Virus record (IMG/VR): IMGVR_UViG_3300018055_000007 | Location: 1-42,638 of that record | Reading direction: 5' to 3' (one strand) | DNA length: 42,638 nt | From: a virus | In this document: piece by piece, positions 24,383-32,107 of the stretch | Numbering within the stretch: position 1 is the first letter of the stretch | Layout of the letters: every line of letters starts with the position of its first letter | Position numbers and translations under genes: made by a program | The notes under the pieces: generated by a model | What the model was told of the DNA's origin: nothing | Seen by the model: only the letters and a program-made list of their open reading frames with translations | Databases searched by the model: none

Positions 24383-25012
24383 TCAGCCTACCCTCGCACC
24401 CTTCGACAAATTGCAGAACGCGTGTGTCGCTTGGATGTTGTCGGTGGTGTGCGTGCCCCCGCGTGACAGCGGAATCTTGTGATCGAAATGGATGCCGAAT
24501 AGATCGAATGGCTTCGCGCAAATAGCGCAGAGACCATTCGACGTCTTCAATACTTTCTTGTAGTCGATATTTTCTACTTTGGTTTGCTGTTGAAGTGCTC
24601 TCCGTCGCGCCACGTATTCTCTCTTTTTAATGTGGTGGACGGAGTTCCAAGCCTTCTTGTACGCCTTCATGTAGACAGATAGTTCAGCGCGTTTCTCAGT
24701 GGTCTGCCTTGCTCGATAGGCTTTCTTGTACGCACTAATCCGATCTTTATTAGCCGCGTGATAAGCCCTGCCTTGCGCCCTAATTTCAGCGCGATTCGCC
24801 TCTAGATACGCCGCGTTGTACGCTTTTTTCTTGTCTTTGTCGTAACGATCTTTGGCTCGTGCTAACTGCTGTTCCTTGTGCTTCGCATACAACGCCTTAC
24901 GTTTCTCTGGATGAGCAAGCCAGTACGCCTTCTGTTGCGCAAGGATTCGCTCCCTGTTAGCCGCATATCTGATGCGGCTGCGAGCGTTCTTCTTTTCTCT
25001 GTTCACGGCCAT
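24383..25012 (-). CDS. HNH endonuclease with Lys/Tyr-rich repeats
   Basis: 209 residues. The first 140 are a highly basic repetitive helix: the motif Y-x-A-(A/N)-(N/H)...(R/K)-x-x-(A/Y) is repeated about every 12-15 residues (RIRYAANRERILAQQKAYW; KAYNAAYLEANRAEIRAQG). The last 50 are an HNH core: LCAICAKPFDLFGIHFDHKIPLSRGG, then NIQATHAFCNLSKG. Basic repeats plus HNH occur in free-standing homing endonucleases. The DNA is clearly more AT-rich than its neighbours. It separates the G/GT chaperone genes from the tape measure, which are adjacent in most siphoviruses. Confidence 0.85.
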   Translation of the reverse strand: MAVNREKKNARSRIRYAANRERILAQQKAYWLAHPEKRKALYAKHKEQQLARAKDRYDKDKKKAYNAAYLEANRAEIRAQGRAYHAANKDRISAYKKAYRARQTTEKRAELSVYMKAYKKAWNSVHHIKKREYVARRRALQQQTKVENIDYKKVLKTSNGLCAICAKPFDLFGIHFDHKIPLSRGGTHTTDNIQATHAFCNLSKGARVG

Positions 25013-25016
25013 CTGG

Positions 25017-25618
25017 TTACGTGTGGCGCTGCTTCTGTTCGTCCTCGATCATCTCCATGAGGACGTCGTACACGTCGAGCGGGAGTTCAGCGACCCACTC
25101 GTATTTCCATCCGTTCATCCAGCGACAGACTCGGAGATCACTGGCGATGTACTCCCGCTGGTTCGGGCGTTTTTTCGTTCGTCCCGCCTGATCCCGACCT
25201 GCTCGTCGTGCCACTCGATCGCGGCCGAGACTTCGCGAAAGCTGTCCGTCTCCAGGTGGTTCAGCGCAGCTACCGTGAAGGGCTCCGATCGGCCCTCCGC
25301 GTTGACGAACGACCACGCCACGATGTACTGCGCCATCTTGGTCAGGCCGACTTGATTCGGATCGAGGACGGCTTTTTCGCCCTCGTTCAGTTCCTTGACG
25401 ATGTCCGTGAAAATGCGTCGCGTCTCGCCGGCGTTGAGTTCGGCCTTGACGTCGACCCAGTCCCCGTCCGCCGCAGACTGCTCGACCATCGCTTCAGCGT
25501 CCGCGATGGCATCCGGCGGGGCCTTCTCGTCGATCAGTTTCTGGAGGGCTCGTTTGTGGACATCCACGAGATACAACCGGACTTGGTCCGGCTGGACAAA
25601 CCGACACCGCTTTCCCAT
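25017..25618 (-). CDS. tail assembly chaperone GT (made by -1 frameshift)
   Basis: The product would be the first 150 residues of the G-type chaperone joined, at A AAA AAC (25169-25175), to a 50-residue frame ending at 25017 (begins RPNQREYIASDLRVC, then WKYEWVAELPLDVYDVLMEMIEDEQ). About 200 residues in total. Many siphoviruses make such G and GT chaperones by a -1 shift upstream of the tape measure gene; the T tail binds tail-tube protein. This is inferred from frame geometry and sequence, not from expression. Confidence 0.65.
25115..25618 (-). CDS. tail assembly chaperone G-like protein
   Basis: 167 residues. The zero-frame product has an acidic helical core: DAEAMVEQSAADGDWVDVKAELNAGETRRIF, then GLTKMAQYIVAWSFVN, then a short basic end. 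Size and position directly before the tape measure match phage G chaperones, which keep the tape measure soluble. ATG 25618 has AAGGAG 8 nt upstream, better than GTG 25624. Near its end the frame holds the slippery heptamer, and it stops at 25115. Confidence 0.65.
   Translation of the reverse strand: MGKRCRFVQPDQVRLYLVDVHKRALQKLIDEKAPPDAIADAEAMVEQSAADGDWVDVKAELNAGETRRIFTDIVKELNEGEKAVLDPNQVGLTKMAQYIVAWSFVNAEGRSEPFTVAALNHLETDSFREVSAAIEWHDEQVGIRRDERKNARTSGSTSPVISESVAG
25119..25175 (-). promoter_or_regulatory. programmed -1 ribosomal frameshift site
   Basis: The slippery heptamer A AAA AAC (25175-25169 on the minus strand) is in the right phase for the zero frame. Seven nt after it CCAGCG (25161-25156) can pair with CGCTGG (25124-25119), with GGAG/CTCC inside, to give a stem about 6 bp long; AGGCGGGA upstream could act as an internal SD-like stimulator. 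The downstream frame is -1 to the first, as required. Confidence 0.7.
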
Positions 25619-25659
25619 ATACACGTCTCCTTGAAACCCATTGGACTCGTCTCCACGAT

Positions 25660-25677
25660 GCCGGTCAGTAGACCGGC
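25660..25677. other. 7-bp hairpin after the small tail gene
   Basis: gccggtc/gaccggc with a 4-nt loop (agta). It covers the stop codon of the 25665 gene and lies before the chaperone gene. No T-run follows, so it may slow transcription or protect mRNA rather than terminate. Confidence 0.35.
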
Positions 25678-25943
25678 GGTTCTAATGTCGCCTGTATGCG
25701 GGTCGTCCCCACTTGGATCGTCTTCACCGGGAAGGCCCAGAAGCCGTTTCGCCCCGTGCGCGGCGCCGTGAACAACAGCGGCTTCTGTCGAGCCTGGAAA
25801 CTGTCCACCCGATCGACGATGGCGGACAGGATCCAGGCCCCCTTTTCTCGCTTGGCGATCTGCCAGCGACGGAGGACGACCGCTGGGCGATACCCCCAGA
25901 CGATCGTGGCCTCCGTCCCGTGCAGATTGACGTTCTGGAACAT
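25665..25943 (-). CDS. small tail protein next to the tail tube gene
   Basis: 92 residues, beta-rich (ATIVWGYRPAVVLRRWQIAKREKGAWILS, FWAFPVKTIQVGTTRIQATLEPPVY). It starts 9 nt after the tail tube stop. Its position suggests a minor tail or tube-associated protein, but I do not recognise a family. Confidence 0.5.
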   Translation of the reverse strand: MFQNVNLHGTEATIVWGYRPAVVLRRWQIAKREKGAWILSAIVDRVDSFQARQKPLLFTAPRTGRNGFWAFPVKTIQVGTTRIQATLEPPVY

Positions 25944-25952
25944 CGACCCGAC

Positions 25953-26354
25953 CTATGGCGATCCGACCGGGATCGTCCACGGCCCCGCCGCACGGAACTG
26001 CGACGCGACTTTGGGCGCCCCGTTCACCGAGCAGTCGATGTCGACGTCCAGGTAGGCTAGGCCGCTGAACACGAACCCCGGCTCGGTGGTGTTCGGTTCC
26101 AGCTCCAGCGTCCCCGGTGTCGTCTGTTCCGTCGCCTGAATCAGATCCACATCGTCCGAGTTCCAGAACCCGGTGAGCGTCCCGCTGACGTCACGTAGGC
26201 CAGGGATGTAGACCTTGTTCGTGTCCTGGAAGCAGCTGACGTCCTCGTAGTCTGTCTTGAGCGACAGCGTCCAGCCTTTCATGCTGATGAGATTGGTGGG
26301 CGAGCTCCCGGCCGCCGACCACATCACTTGTCCGAATCGACCCGTCTTGATCAT
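25953..26354 (-). CDS. major tail tube protein
   Basis: 133 residues, all-beta, with WTLSLKTDYEDVSCFQDTNK, GLRDVSGTLTGFWNSDD and GLAYLDVDIDCSVNGAPKVASQFRAAG. Such a small beta-barrel with S-G-T-(L/G) and a terminal substitution strand is the profile of siphovirus tail tube proteins. GGAGAAGGAGAACACG before the ATG gives a very strong ribosome site, as expected of a major structural protein. It lies between the tail terminator and the chaperones. Confidence 0.78.
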   Translation of the reverse strand: MIKTGRFGQVMWSAAGSSPTNLISMKGWTLSLKTDYEDVSCFQDTNKVYIPGLRDVSGTLTGFWNSDDVDLIQATEQTTPGTLELEPNTTEPGFVFSGLAYLDVDIDCSVNGAPKVASQFRAAGPWTIPVGSP

Positions 26355-26369
26355 CGTGTTCTCCTTCTC

Positions 26370-26807
26370 CTATCGCAGACTCATCTGCACCCGGTACTCG
26401 CCACCCCGATGTCTCCACCGCAGACTCGGATCACCTTCATCAACTTCGGTGTAGCGCACACGCCGCTCCCGATGGCACGTCATCCACTCGTACCCCTCAA
26501 CCGAGACTGGAGACCCCAGCCCGATCGGTTGGTCCTCCAGCAAGGCGTCGATGCGTGCCGCCGCCTCTTTCAGATTCGCCGCCGTGGTCGAGAGCCCGAC
26601 CGCCTTGACGAGATACAAGTGGTCCTCGATGGCACGCCCACCGAAGACCGCCTCGTCGACTTCGTCGATCAGCGACACGATCACGAACCGCTGCGCTCCC
26701 GGTGGCGCTTCATCGAAGAACACGCCATTCGGCATGTAGCCGAGCAGTGTCGAATCCGACCCCAGCATCGCCACGAGCGCCGCGTCGATATTCGAGCTGT
26801 CCGCCAC
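26370..26807 (-). CDS. tail terminator-like protein (DUF3168 type)
   Basis: 145 residues. It has IDAALVAMLGSD at the N-terminus, then RFVIVSLIDEV, DHLYLVKAVGLSTTAANLKEAAARIDALLED and a late beta strand (VRYTEVDEGDPSLRWRHRGGEYRVQM). This is the alpha/beta fold of tail terminators that cap the tube and join it to the head. The GTG start overlaps the previous stop (TAGTG). The location between the neck protein and the tail tube is right. Confidence 0.68.
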   Translation of the reverse strand: MADSSNIDAALVAMLGSDSTLLGYMPNGVFFDEAPPGAQRFVIVSLIDEVDEAVFGGRAIEDHLYLVKAVGLSTTAANLKEAAARIDALLEDQPIGLGSPVSVEGYEWMTCHRERRVRYTEVDEGDPSLRWRHRGGEYRVQMSLR

Positions 26808-27226
26808 TACGGCTCCCCGCTCACCGTCGCCCCGTGGCGCACGAGCATCGCGCGCAGCCGGTCATACATCCGCCGCCGTGCCCGAATCGACATCGCCCGG
26901 AACGACTGACGACCGCTGGCCGGTGGCATCCGTCCGCGAAACGCCCCAGCGGAGTTGTACCGGGCCTGCGATCCACTCTCGTAGATGTGCGCGTGTTTGG
27001 CGGTGTTCTTGAGGACCACCACGGCCCCGAACTCACCACCGTTTCTCGTCTGGACTTGCAGATGGTCCGCGAGGTTCCCGCTCACCCGCGGATACTCAAT
27101 ACTCGTGCTCGCGTCGTTCGCGGCGTTCAGCACGATCCCGCCTGCCTCATCCGCGAGCTCCCGAGGGAGATCGCGCAAGTCCCGCAGCAGTTCGTCCAAC
27201 CCGTTGAACGTCACGGACGCGCTCAT
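26807..27226 (-). CDS. HK97 gp10-like neck/tail completion protein
   Basis: 139 residues with a helical N-terminus (LDELLRDLRDLPRELADEAG), then GNLADHLQVQTRNG, AVVVLKNTAKHAHIYESGSQARYN and a C-terminal basic segment (RQSFRAMSIRARRRMYDRL). The order helix, beta strand with A-H-(I/V)-Y-E-x-G and C-terminal R-P-like end is the HK97 gp10 family signature. It makes the neck between connector and tail. ATGA overlap with the adaptor. Confidence 0.78.
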   Translation of the reverse strand: MSASVTFNGLDELLRDLRDLPRELADEAGGIVLNAANDASTSIEYPRVSGNLADHLQVQTRNGGEFGAVVVLKNTAKHAHIYESGSQARYNSAGAFRGRMPPASGRQSFRAMSIRARRRMYDRLRAMLVRHGATVSGEP

Positions 27227-27570
27227 GCCACGACCTCCACCGCGACGACCTTCATTTCCCTGGTGCGCCCGTCCACCTGGTGCACCCCTGTGACATTAGC
27301 GCTCCGGACGCGCCCCGCCTGATCCGTCCAGCGCAATCGCGTCTGCATCGTGACGCCAGGATGGAACCGCATCCGCACGATCAAGGCGTCCGTCGCGATG
27401 ACCGACCCTGACCGAATGCGCTCCAAGTCGCTCGGCGCTCCAGACTGAATCTCTGCCTTCATCGTCGGTGGAGACAACGGGGTTTCCGTGTCCTCGTGAC
27501 CCCCATCGTCATCAGGGCTAGTCGTCACATGAAACAGCGACACGCGCTCGCGGAGGCGGCCGATGTTCAT
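27223..27570 (-). CDS. head-tail adaptor (stopper) protein
   Basis: 115 residues beginning with RLRERVSLFHVTTSPDDDGGHEDTE, then beta strands ALIVRMRFHPGVTMQTRLRW and the final segment VTGVHQVDGRTREMKVVAVE. The start M-x-I-G-x-L-R-x-R-V-x-x and the short beta-barrel are typical of SPP1 gp16-like/head-closure proteins. It plugs the connector after packaging. Overlap of 4 nt with both neighbours. Confidence 0.75.
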   Translation of the reverse strand: MNIGRLRERVSLFHVTTSPDDDGGHEDTETPLSPPTMKAEIQSGAPSDLERIRSGSVIATDALIVRMRFHPGVTMQTRLRWTDQAGRVRSANVTGVHQVDGRTREMKVVAVEVVA

Positions 27571-27866
27571 GCGATCACCGGCGCCCGAGTCCGAGCCAAG
27601 ACACGCCCGATCGCCTGCCAGACCTTCTCGTCAGGCTCCATGTCGTCGCCGCGGTGTTCCCAGAGGTGCGTCAACATCAGGAGCACCGCCGATCGCACGC
27701 GCTTCGGGACCGTGTCAGACGTCCAGGTGTCATCGGCCAGCTCTGCGAGGTAGTCCGTGACGATGTCGCTCGCCTCGAGCACCTTGGCGACAATCAACGT
27801 GTCCTCGGCGTCCGTCGTGATCTCCAGATGACGCTTGGCGTGGCTGAGATCGACCAACATCGGCAT
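27567..27866 (-). CDS. head-tail connector (gp6-like)
   Basis: 99 residues, all helical: VDLSHAKRHLEITTDAEDTLIVAKVLEASDIVTDYLAE, then KRVRSAVLLMLTHLWEHRGDD. This matches HK97 gp6/Phage_connect-type adaptors (A-K-x-H-L-x-I, D-x-x-I...A-x-x-x-V). It should form the ring under the portal. The next gene upstream in the operon is unexpectedly a sugar transferase-like gene (TGATG overlap). Confidence 0.78.
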   Translation of the reverse strand: MPMLVDLSHAKRHLEITTDAEDTLIVAKVLEASDIVTDYLAELADDTWTSDTVPKRVRSAVLLMLTHLWEHRGDDMEPDEKVWQAIGRVLARTRAPVIA

Positions 27867-28606
27867 CAGGCCAGTCCTTCCGGTTGCCAGGCGCGTGACG
27901 TGAACTGCGCATCGTTCACGACTGCGCTCGCGGTATAGAGGCCGCTTTCCACCCCGACGTGGCGCACCATGTGGGGCTCACTGACGTATCCGAACCGCGA
28001 CGCCGGCCAGCGGTCGAGCGCCCAGTAGCCAATCAACTTGTCGAACCCCTTATCCGGCTCGTTCTGAAACCGGGCGCTGCGTGGTCTCCAGTGCTTGCCT
28101 TTCACCGCCGCCCAGGCCGCACAGTCTCGGGCGTCCTCAGCGCGCAGGGCGATGGCTTGCGATCCCCGCTGTTCCTGAAGGTCGTAGAGCGCCAGACCAG
28201 GCGCACGGCCTGGGCGCCTTCCGCGACCGAAGGCGCAGAACCGATACACATGCACGTCCTTCCGCTGGTGTCGGTCGAGCCACCGCAGCACCGACCCTGG
28301 GAAGTCATCGCAGACGTCGATGTCATCCTCCAGCATCAACAGCCATTCCGCCGGGGCCGTGTCCAGGACCGCGATCTGCGCCAGCCCGTTCGCGTTCGGG
28401 GTCCGGCGCGCGGTCGGCACATGGCGCACGACGGGATGGCTGCCTATTTCCTTCGACAGCCAGGTGTCATCCGGATCCGTGAGCACGAGATGGACGGACT
28501 CGGCCGCGACGCCATGCGCGAGCAGGCTTCGCACGGTCCGGCCCAGATAGTTCTTTTTCTTCGGGGCTCGGTTCACCGTGCGGATCGTGATGGTGAGCCT
28601 ACGCAT
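27866..28606 (-). CDS. glycosyltransferase-like protein (GT-A fold)
   Basis: 246 residues beginning with RRLTITIRTVNRAPKKKNYL, then LVLTDPDDTW, then WLLMLEDDIDVCDDF, a DxD-type metal-binding strand of GT-A glycosyltransferases, and later VYRFCAFGRGRRPG. The C-terminal half (DARDCAAWAAVKGKH, FDKLIGYWAL) is helix/beta. Donor and acceptor sugars cannot be deduced. It is the last gene of a coupled cassette and overlaps the one before by 8 nt (ATGCGTAG). Confidence 0.6.
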   Translation of the reverse strand: MRRLTITIRTVNRAPKKKNYLGRTVRSLLAHGVAAESVHLVLTDPDDTWLSKEIGSHPVVRHVPTARRTPNANGLAQIAVLDTAPAEWLLMLEDDIDVCDDFPGSVLRWLDRHQRKDVHVYRFCAFGRGRRPGRAPGLALYDLQEQRGSQAIALRAEDARDCAAWAAVKGKHWRPRSARFQNEPDKGFDKLIGYWALDRWPASRFGYVSEPHMVRHVGVESGLYTASAVVNDAQFTSRAWQPEGLA

Positions 28607-29582
28607 GGGCGTACACCTGGTGCGGAGCGTGGAGCGCCCGAATCGACAGCGCCCCATAGCCTTGCTCGCTCAAGAACAATCGCCTCGCCGTCTGGACGTG
28701 CCGCCGCAACTTGTCGATCGCGGGCTGGTCGCCATAGACCGTCTTCGCGCGGACCCCGAGGAACGGCGGCAGGTAGGCATACCCGCCATACGTGCCGACG
28801 AACTTGGACGCACCGGCGATGGCCCGTGTCTGCACGTCCAGGTTCGTCTCCGGTGTCAGGCGATGCGAGATCCGATGCAAGTCCGGCGACTGCACGTCCA
28901 AACAACTGAACTCGTGGTGGTCGTCGCACTGCACACCGGTGTTCAGGAGCACCACGGGGCTCTCTTTGAGCAGCCCTCGGACCGTGGTGGAGACGATACG
29001 CCGCGCGTCCGGGGTGTTCGGACAGATGGCGCTCGTGTAGAACCGGACCGCGACATACCGATCCGGTAACCCGTCCAAGGGCGTCACAGGCTTGAACGGA
29101 CGAGGCCGCAGATACGCCCGGAATTCCGGCGTCCACGGACGGTGTGCCCAGAACGCCTGATACATCAGCGACGGGTGCAAGATCTCCACGTCACCACCGA
29201 GGTCAGACGTGAGCCGATGCAGGATGTCCCGATCCAACTGACTCATCCAGAAGTGCTTCATCGCCCCGGTCGCCGCGATCCGTTCTTGGTTCCCGCGTCG
29301 GAATTCCTCGGGTGTCATCACCGACAAGATGTCGCGATACCGGCTGCACAGGTGCGCGTACCACGTCCGCGCGCCCCCGCGCGACACCACGATCAGACGA
29401 TCCGGGTCGAGGGCATACTCCCGCTGTGCCCACGCCACGAACGGGATCCAGTACAGCAGCTCATACCCGACCTCCGTCAGCCACGGGCCGACGATGATCG
29501 GACCCGTCCCGTCACGCATCCGCTCCAGCGTGGCGCGCAGGTTGTGGATCGCCTCCTGGGCGATGACGGGATCGACCCTCAT
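28599..29582 (-). CDS. putative glycosyltransferase
   Basis: 327 residues. The beginning (GPIIVGPWLTEVGYELLYWIPFVAWAQREY) with a P-W-x-x-E-x-G-Y-E-L motif, then LIVVSRGGARTWYAH and later FVGTYGGYAYLPPFLGVR, resembles family-61-like and related glycosyltransferases found in sugar clusters. The late G-T-Y-G-G is the usual nucleotide-binding spot of the C-terminal domain. ATGA overlap with the FkbM gene fixes the start. The sugar specificity is unknown. Confidence 0.55.
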   Translation of the reverse strand: MRVDPVIAQEAIHNLRATLERMRDGTGPIIVGPWLTEVGYELLYWIPFVAWAQREYALDPDRLIVVSRGGARTWYAHLCSRYRDILSVMTPEEFRRGNQERIAATGAMKHFWMSQLDRDILHRLTSDLGGDVEILHPSLMYQAFWAHRPWTPEFRAYLRPRPFKPVTPLDGLPDRYVAVRFYTSAICPNTPDARRIVSTTVRGLLKESPVVLLNTGVQCDDHHEFSCLDVQSPDLHRISHRLTPETNLDVQTRAIAGASKFVGTYGGYAYLPPFLGVRAKTVYGDQPAIDKLRRHVQTARRLFLSEQGYGALSIRALHAPHQVYAHA

Positions 29583-30193
29583 GCGTAGGCCACCCATCGC
29601 CGAAAGTCGGGATCCCGTCGCTTCTGCTTTTTCGAGCGCGGCACGTCAGCGGGATCGAGCGCGGGCAGGAGTCCGGCCTGGACGAACACCAAATTCGAAC
29701 GGGTCGAGGCGGTGAGGCTGTAGCCCTTCCGCTCCGCGAGCGTGGTCAATGCCAGAACGCTGGCTCCGTAGTAGTTCGTACCGTCCCAGAACCGATCCGG
29801 GTCGTAGGGCACCGCGCGCGCTTTGGTCGGTCCCCACTTGGGGTTGAACTCGATCACGACCACCCGAGGCCGGTGCGCCAATGCCTGCCACACCCACAAG
29901 TCGTTCCCGTCGATGTCGATCGACAGCAAGTCAAACTCGTAGGGCACCCGGTATTGCTCGAAGACGTCATTGATATTCTCGGCGGTGATCTTCACGCCGT
30001 GGACGATCGAGGCGTGTGGCGCCACATCGAACAACACCACATCCCAGCCCGTCAGACGGAAGTGCGCGGTATTCGAACCGTGCAGGCCGTCGATAGCCCC
30101 GAACTCCACCGCGACGCGGTTCGTCGTGCCGATCTGATCGAAGATCCGGATCAGCACCCGATCCTCTTTCCCTTGCGCGAGCATCGTCGTCAT
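29579..30193 (-). CDS. FkbM-like SAM-dependent methyltransferase
   Basis: 204 residues. VAVEFGAIDGLHGSNT is the SAM-binding strand and loop, followed by GWDVVLFDVAP, ITAENINDVF, FDLLSIDIDGNDLWVWQAL and VVIEFNPKWGP. This is the FkbM-type methyltransferase pattern common in glycan clusters, where it methylates sugars. I started at ATG 30193 (ATGA overlap). The extra 78 residues of the open frame are low-complexity Arg/Ala and rejected. Confidence 0.72.
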   Translation of the reverse strand: MTTMLAQGKEDRVLIRIFDQIGTTNRVAVEFGAIDGLHGSNTAHFRLTGWDVVLFDVAPHASIVHGVKITAENINDVFEQYRVPYEFDLLSIDIDGNDLWVWQALAHRPRVVVIEFNPKWGPTKARAVPYDPDRFWDGTNYYGASVLALTTLAERKGYSLTASTRSNLVFVQAGLLPALDPADVPRSKKQKRRDPDFRRWVAYA

Positions 30194-30786
30194 CGCGCCT
30201 TGCTCAATCCGCCGGTCTCGTAGGCGTAGCGCTTCTTCGGTGCGCGATACCAGCTCGGCTTGAGGACCGTCACCCGCACGCCGCGCCCGCGCGCGAAGCC
30301 GATCCAGTAGAGAATCCCCCGGTGATCGAGCATGTGCGCCGGCCGTTGGCTCACGCCGTGCCCGTGCAGCACGATGTGGTCGTAGCCGCGCAGGATCGCG
30401 TAGGGGATCATGTAATCCACCTGGCACGTCCAGTGTTGGCCGTCTTCTGTGGGGTCAGGCGGAAACGCCGCCTCCACGTCCTCGATCGGAAACCGTCGCG
30501 AGGCAGGAATGGACGGGTCGACGGTCAACATCCAGATCGGCCGGCCGTTCTTGGGAAGCGTGCGATACCACGCGAGCGTGTTCGGGCGCTTGATCTTGAC
30601 CCCTTCATAGAAGGGCGTCCGTTCCACCGGGTGCAGTTCGAACCATTCGTCCCAGTCGTCGAGCGTCGCCTTGTGCTTGGCGTACTGCTGCTGCGTGTGG
30701 GTGCAGACCCAGAGATCCGCGTCGGGGAATTGCACCTTCGGCGACACGGGCTCGATCACCTTGCCGTGGATGACGACGGTCTTCAT
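30190..30786 (-). CDS. putative sugar-transferase-related Rossmann protein
   Basis: 198 residues. ADLWVCTHTQQQYAKH, then WFELHPVERTPF, WMLTVDPSIPASRRFPIEDVE, and YMIPYAILRGYDHIVLHGHG. The F-E-L-H-P, pattern P-x-S-x-R-(F/Y)-P-(I/L)-E and Y-M-I-x-x-A-I-x-x-G-Y-x-x-I form a set I have seen in phage proteins related to MptE/DUF115 and sialyltransferase-like groups. A direct function cannot be given. Coupled by ATGA to both neighbours. Confidence 0.5.
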   Translation of the reverse strand: MKTVVIHGKVIEPVSPKVQFPDADLWVCTHTQQQYAKHKATLDDWDEWFELHPVERTPFYEGVKIKRPNTLAWYRTLPKNGRPIWMLTVDPSIPASRRFPIEDVEAAFPPDPTEDGQHWTCQVDYMIPYAILRGYDHIVLHGHGVSQRPAHMLDHRGILYWIGFARGRGVRVTVLKPSWYRAPKKRYAYETGGLSKAR

Positions 30787-31445
30787 GAGGCCACCGCCGT
30801 CTCAGTCTTCACGATGGCTCCAATGAGCAGCCCTGGATACCGATCCGCCAGCACACGGAGCGCTCGCTGGTCGGCGTCCACATGCCCGCGAATCGTCTGC
30901 AACTTCGGCAAGTAGTGATACCCGGCTGACCACGAGAACCCGACGAGGCGGACCCGTGACGCCCCGCTCCACAGCGCCAGCGCCGCGGTGAAGATCCCCG
31001 CTGAACAGGCCGTGTTGACGCCTGGACTGTGGTCCTGACGGTCGCAGATTTCATACTCGAGCCACCGCTTCACTGGCTTGTCGATGACCGACCACGACTC
31101 CAACGACGCGCCACTCTTCCGGAGCCGTGCCAGTGACTCGTCCTCGGTCGGTCGGATCGGGCTGCGCAGGAACGCGACGTGTTTCACCGCGCGGTTGGCA
31201 CCCTGCCGGCACATGGTCAGGTGAAGGCTCGCCGCCGACGGCTTGCTGTTGAGCACCCAGACATCCGGCACGCCCGAAACGCTGCTGATCGCGCCGTTGA
31301 CACAGATCACGACCTCGCTGGGGTCGGTCCTCGCGTGCTTGGTTGGCAGCGGCGCAGACCCGACGACAACACAGCGCCGATTGGCCACAATGGCCCCGAA
31401 CGCCTGCAGTTGCGCCTTGTCCGGCGTGGTGGTCAAGGGCACCAT
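30783..31445 (-). CDS. MptE/DUF115-like or GT42-like Rossmann protein
   Basis: 220 residues. RRCVVVGSAPLPTKH resembles the G-S-G-P-S-L nucleotide loop, followed by VVICVNGAISSVSGVPDVWVLN, another feature of this superfamily (sugar transferases such as GT42 and flagellin-modifying Maf proteins share it). Later GVNTACSAGIFTAALALWSG and VRLVGFSWSAGYHYL are the second half. It shares layout with the next two genes, but is not closely similar. TAATG overlap. Confidence 0.5.
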   Translation of the reverse strand: MVPLTTTPDKAQLQAFGAIVANRRCVVVGSAPLPTKHARTDPSEVVICVNGAISSVSGVPDVWVLNSKPSAASLHLTMCRQGANRAVKHVAFLRSPIRPTEDESLARLRKSGASLESWSVIDKPVKRWLEYEICDRQDHSPGVNTACSAGIFTAALALWSGASRVRLVGFSWSAGYHYLPKLQTIRGHVDADQRALRVLADRYPGLLIGAIVKTETAVAS

Positions 31446-32107
31446 TACGACGCCACCGCCATGCGTTCCGCGAAGACTTCGGCCAGCGGACGCATCGGGA
31501 ACGACACCAAGGCGCTCCCGGATGTGCAGTTCACGATCTCGACGCCAGCCTCGGCCAACGGCTTCACGAGCGTCTTGAACGCCGTCAGGCAGGCCGCAAC
31601 AGGAGGCACGGTGTGATCGGGGTGTTGCCCGAAGAAGTGATCGCGGGACCGCTTCTTCTGGTCTACGCGCATGTCGTAGCCGAGCAGGACAATCCGACTC
31701 GGCCCAAGATGGACTGCGAGGTTGATCGCCTGATACCCGCTGTTGAACCCCGTTCGAACGGCGGACGGGTCCAGCTCCAGCCCGTAGTCACCGGTATAGC
31801 GAAGCAGCCGCACGCCGGGATACGGCTTCAGTGTGTATTTCTGGCCGGTCTGATGCGCCTCACAGCTCGGAAACGTCGGATGGTTGCCTTTGTAGTTCTT
31901 GTCCGCCCAGCCCCACCACTTGTTGTCGCAGGCGTAGAGGACGTCCGCCCACGGCGCCAACTTGTAGGCGTCGTTGACCGCGATCACGACCGCCTTCCCG
32001 CGGCAGGCGTCGACATCCTCCGCACGGAGCGATGGACCGCTGCCCAAGCAGACGACCGTCGACCCTGTGAAGAGACGCGGCACGGTGGAATAGACCCGCT
32101 CCTTCAT
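31445..32107 (-). CDS. GSGPSL-type Rossmann glycosyltransferase-like protein
   Basis: 220 residues beginning (after a short lead) with TVVCLGSGPSLRAEDVDACRG, the clearest of the three nucleotide loops, followed by VVIAVNDAYKLAPWADVLYACDNKWW. G-x-G-P-S-L with V-N-x-A and A-D are typical of GT42/Maf/MptE-like proteins that handle nucleotide sugars. Then HLGPSRIVLLGYDMR and HFFGQHPDH. The acceptor could be a virion protein (inference). ATGA overlap with the collagen-like gene. Confidence 0.55.
   Translation of the reverse strand: MKERVYSTVPRLFTGSTVVCLGSGPSLRAEDVDACRGKAVVIAVNDAYKLAPWADVLYACDNKWWGWADKNYKGNHPTFPSCEAHQTGQKYTLKPYPGVRLLRYTGDYGLELDPSAVRTGFNSGYQAINLAVHLGPSRIVLLGYDMRVDQKKRSRDHFFGQHPDHTVPPVAACLTAFKTLVKPLAEAGVEIVNCTSGSALVSFPMRPLAEVFAERMAVAS

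Noticed and set aside
27959-28909. Plus-strand frame of 316 codons over the GT-A-like gene
   Set aside because: The minus-strand product has DxD and beta strands; the plus frame is Arg/His-rich without structure.
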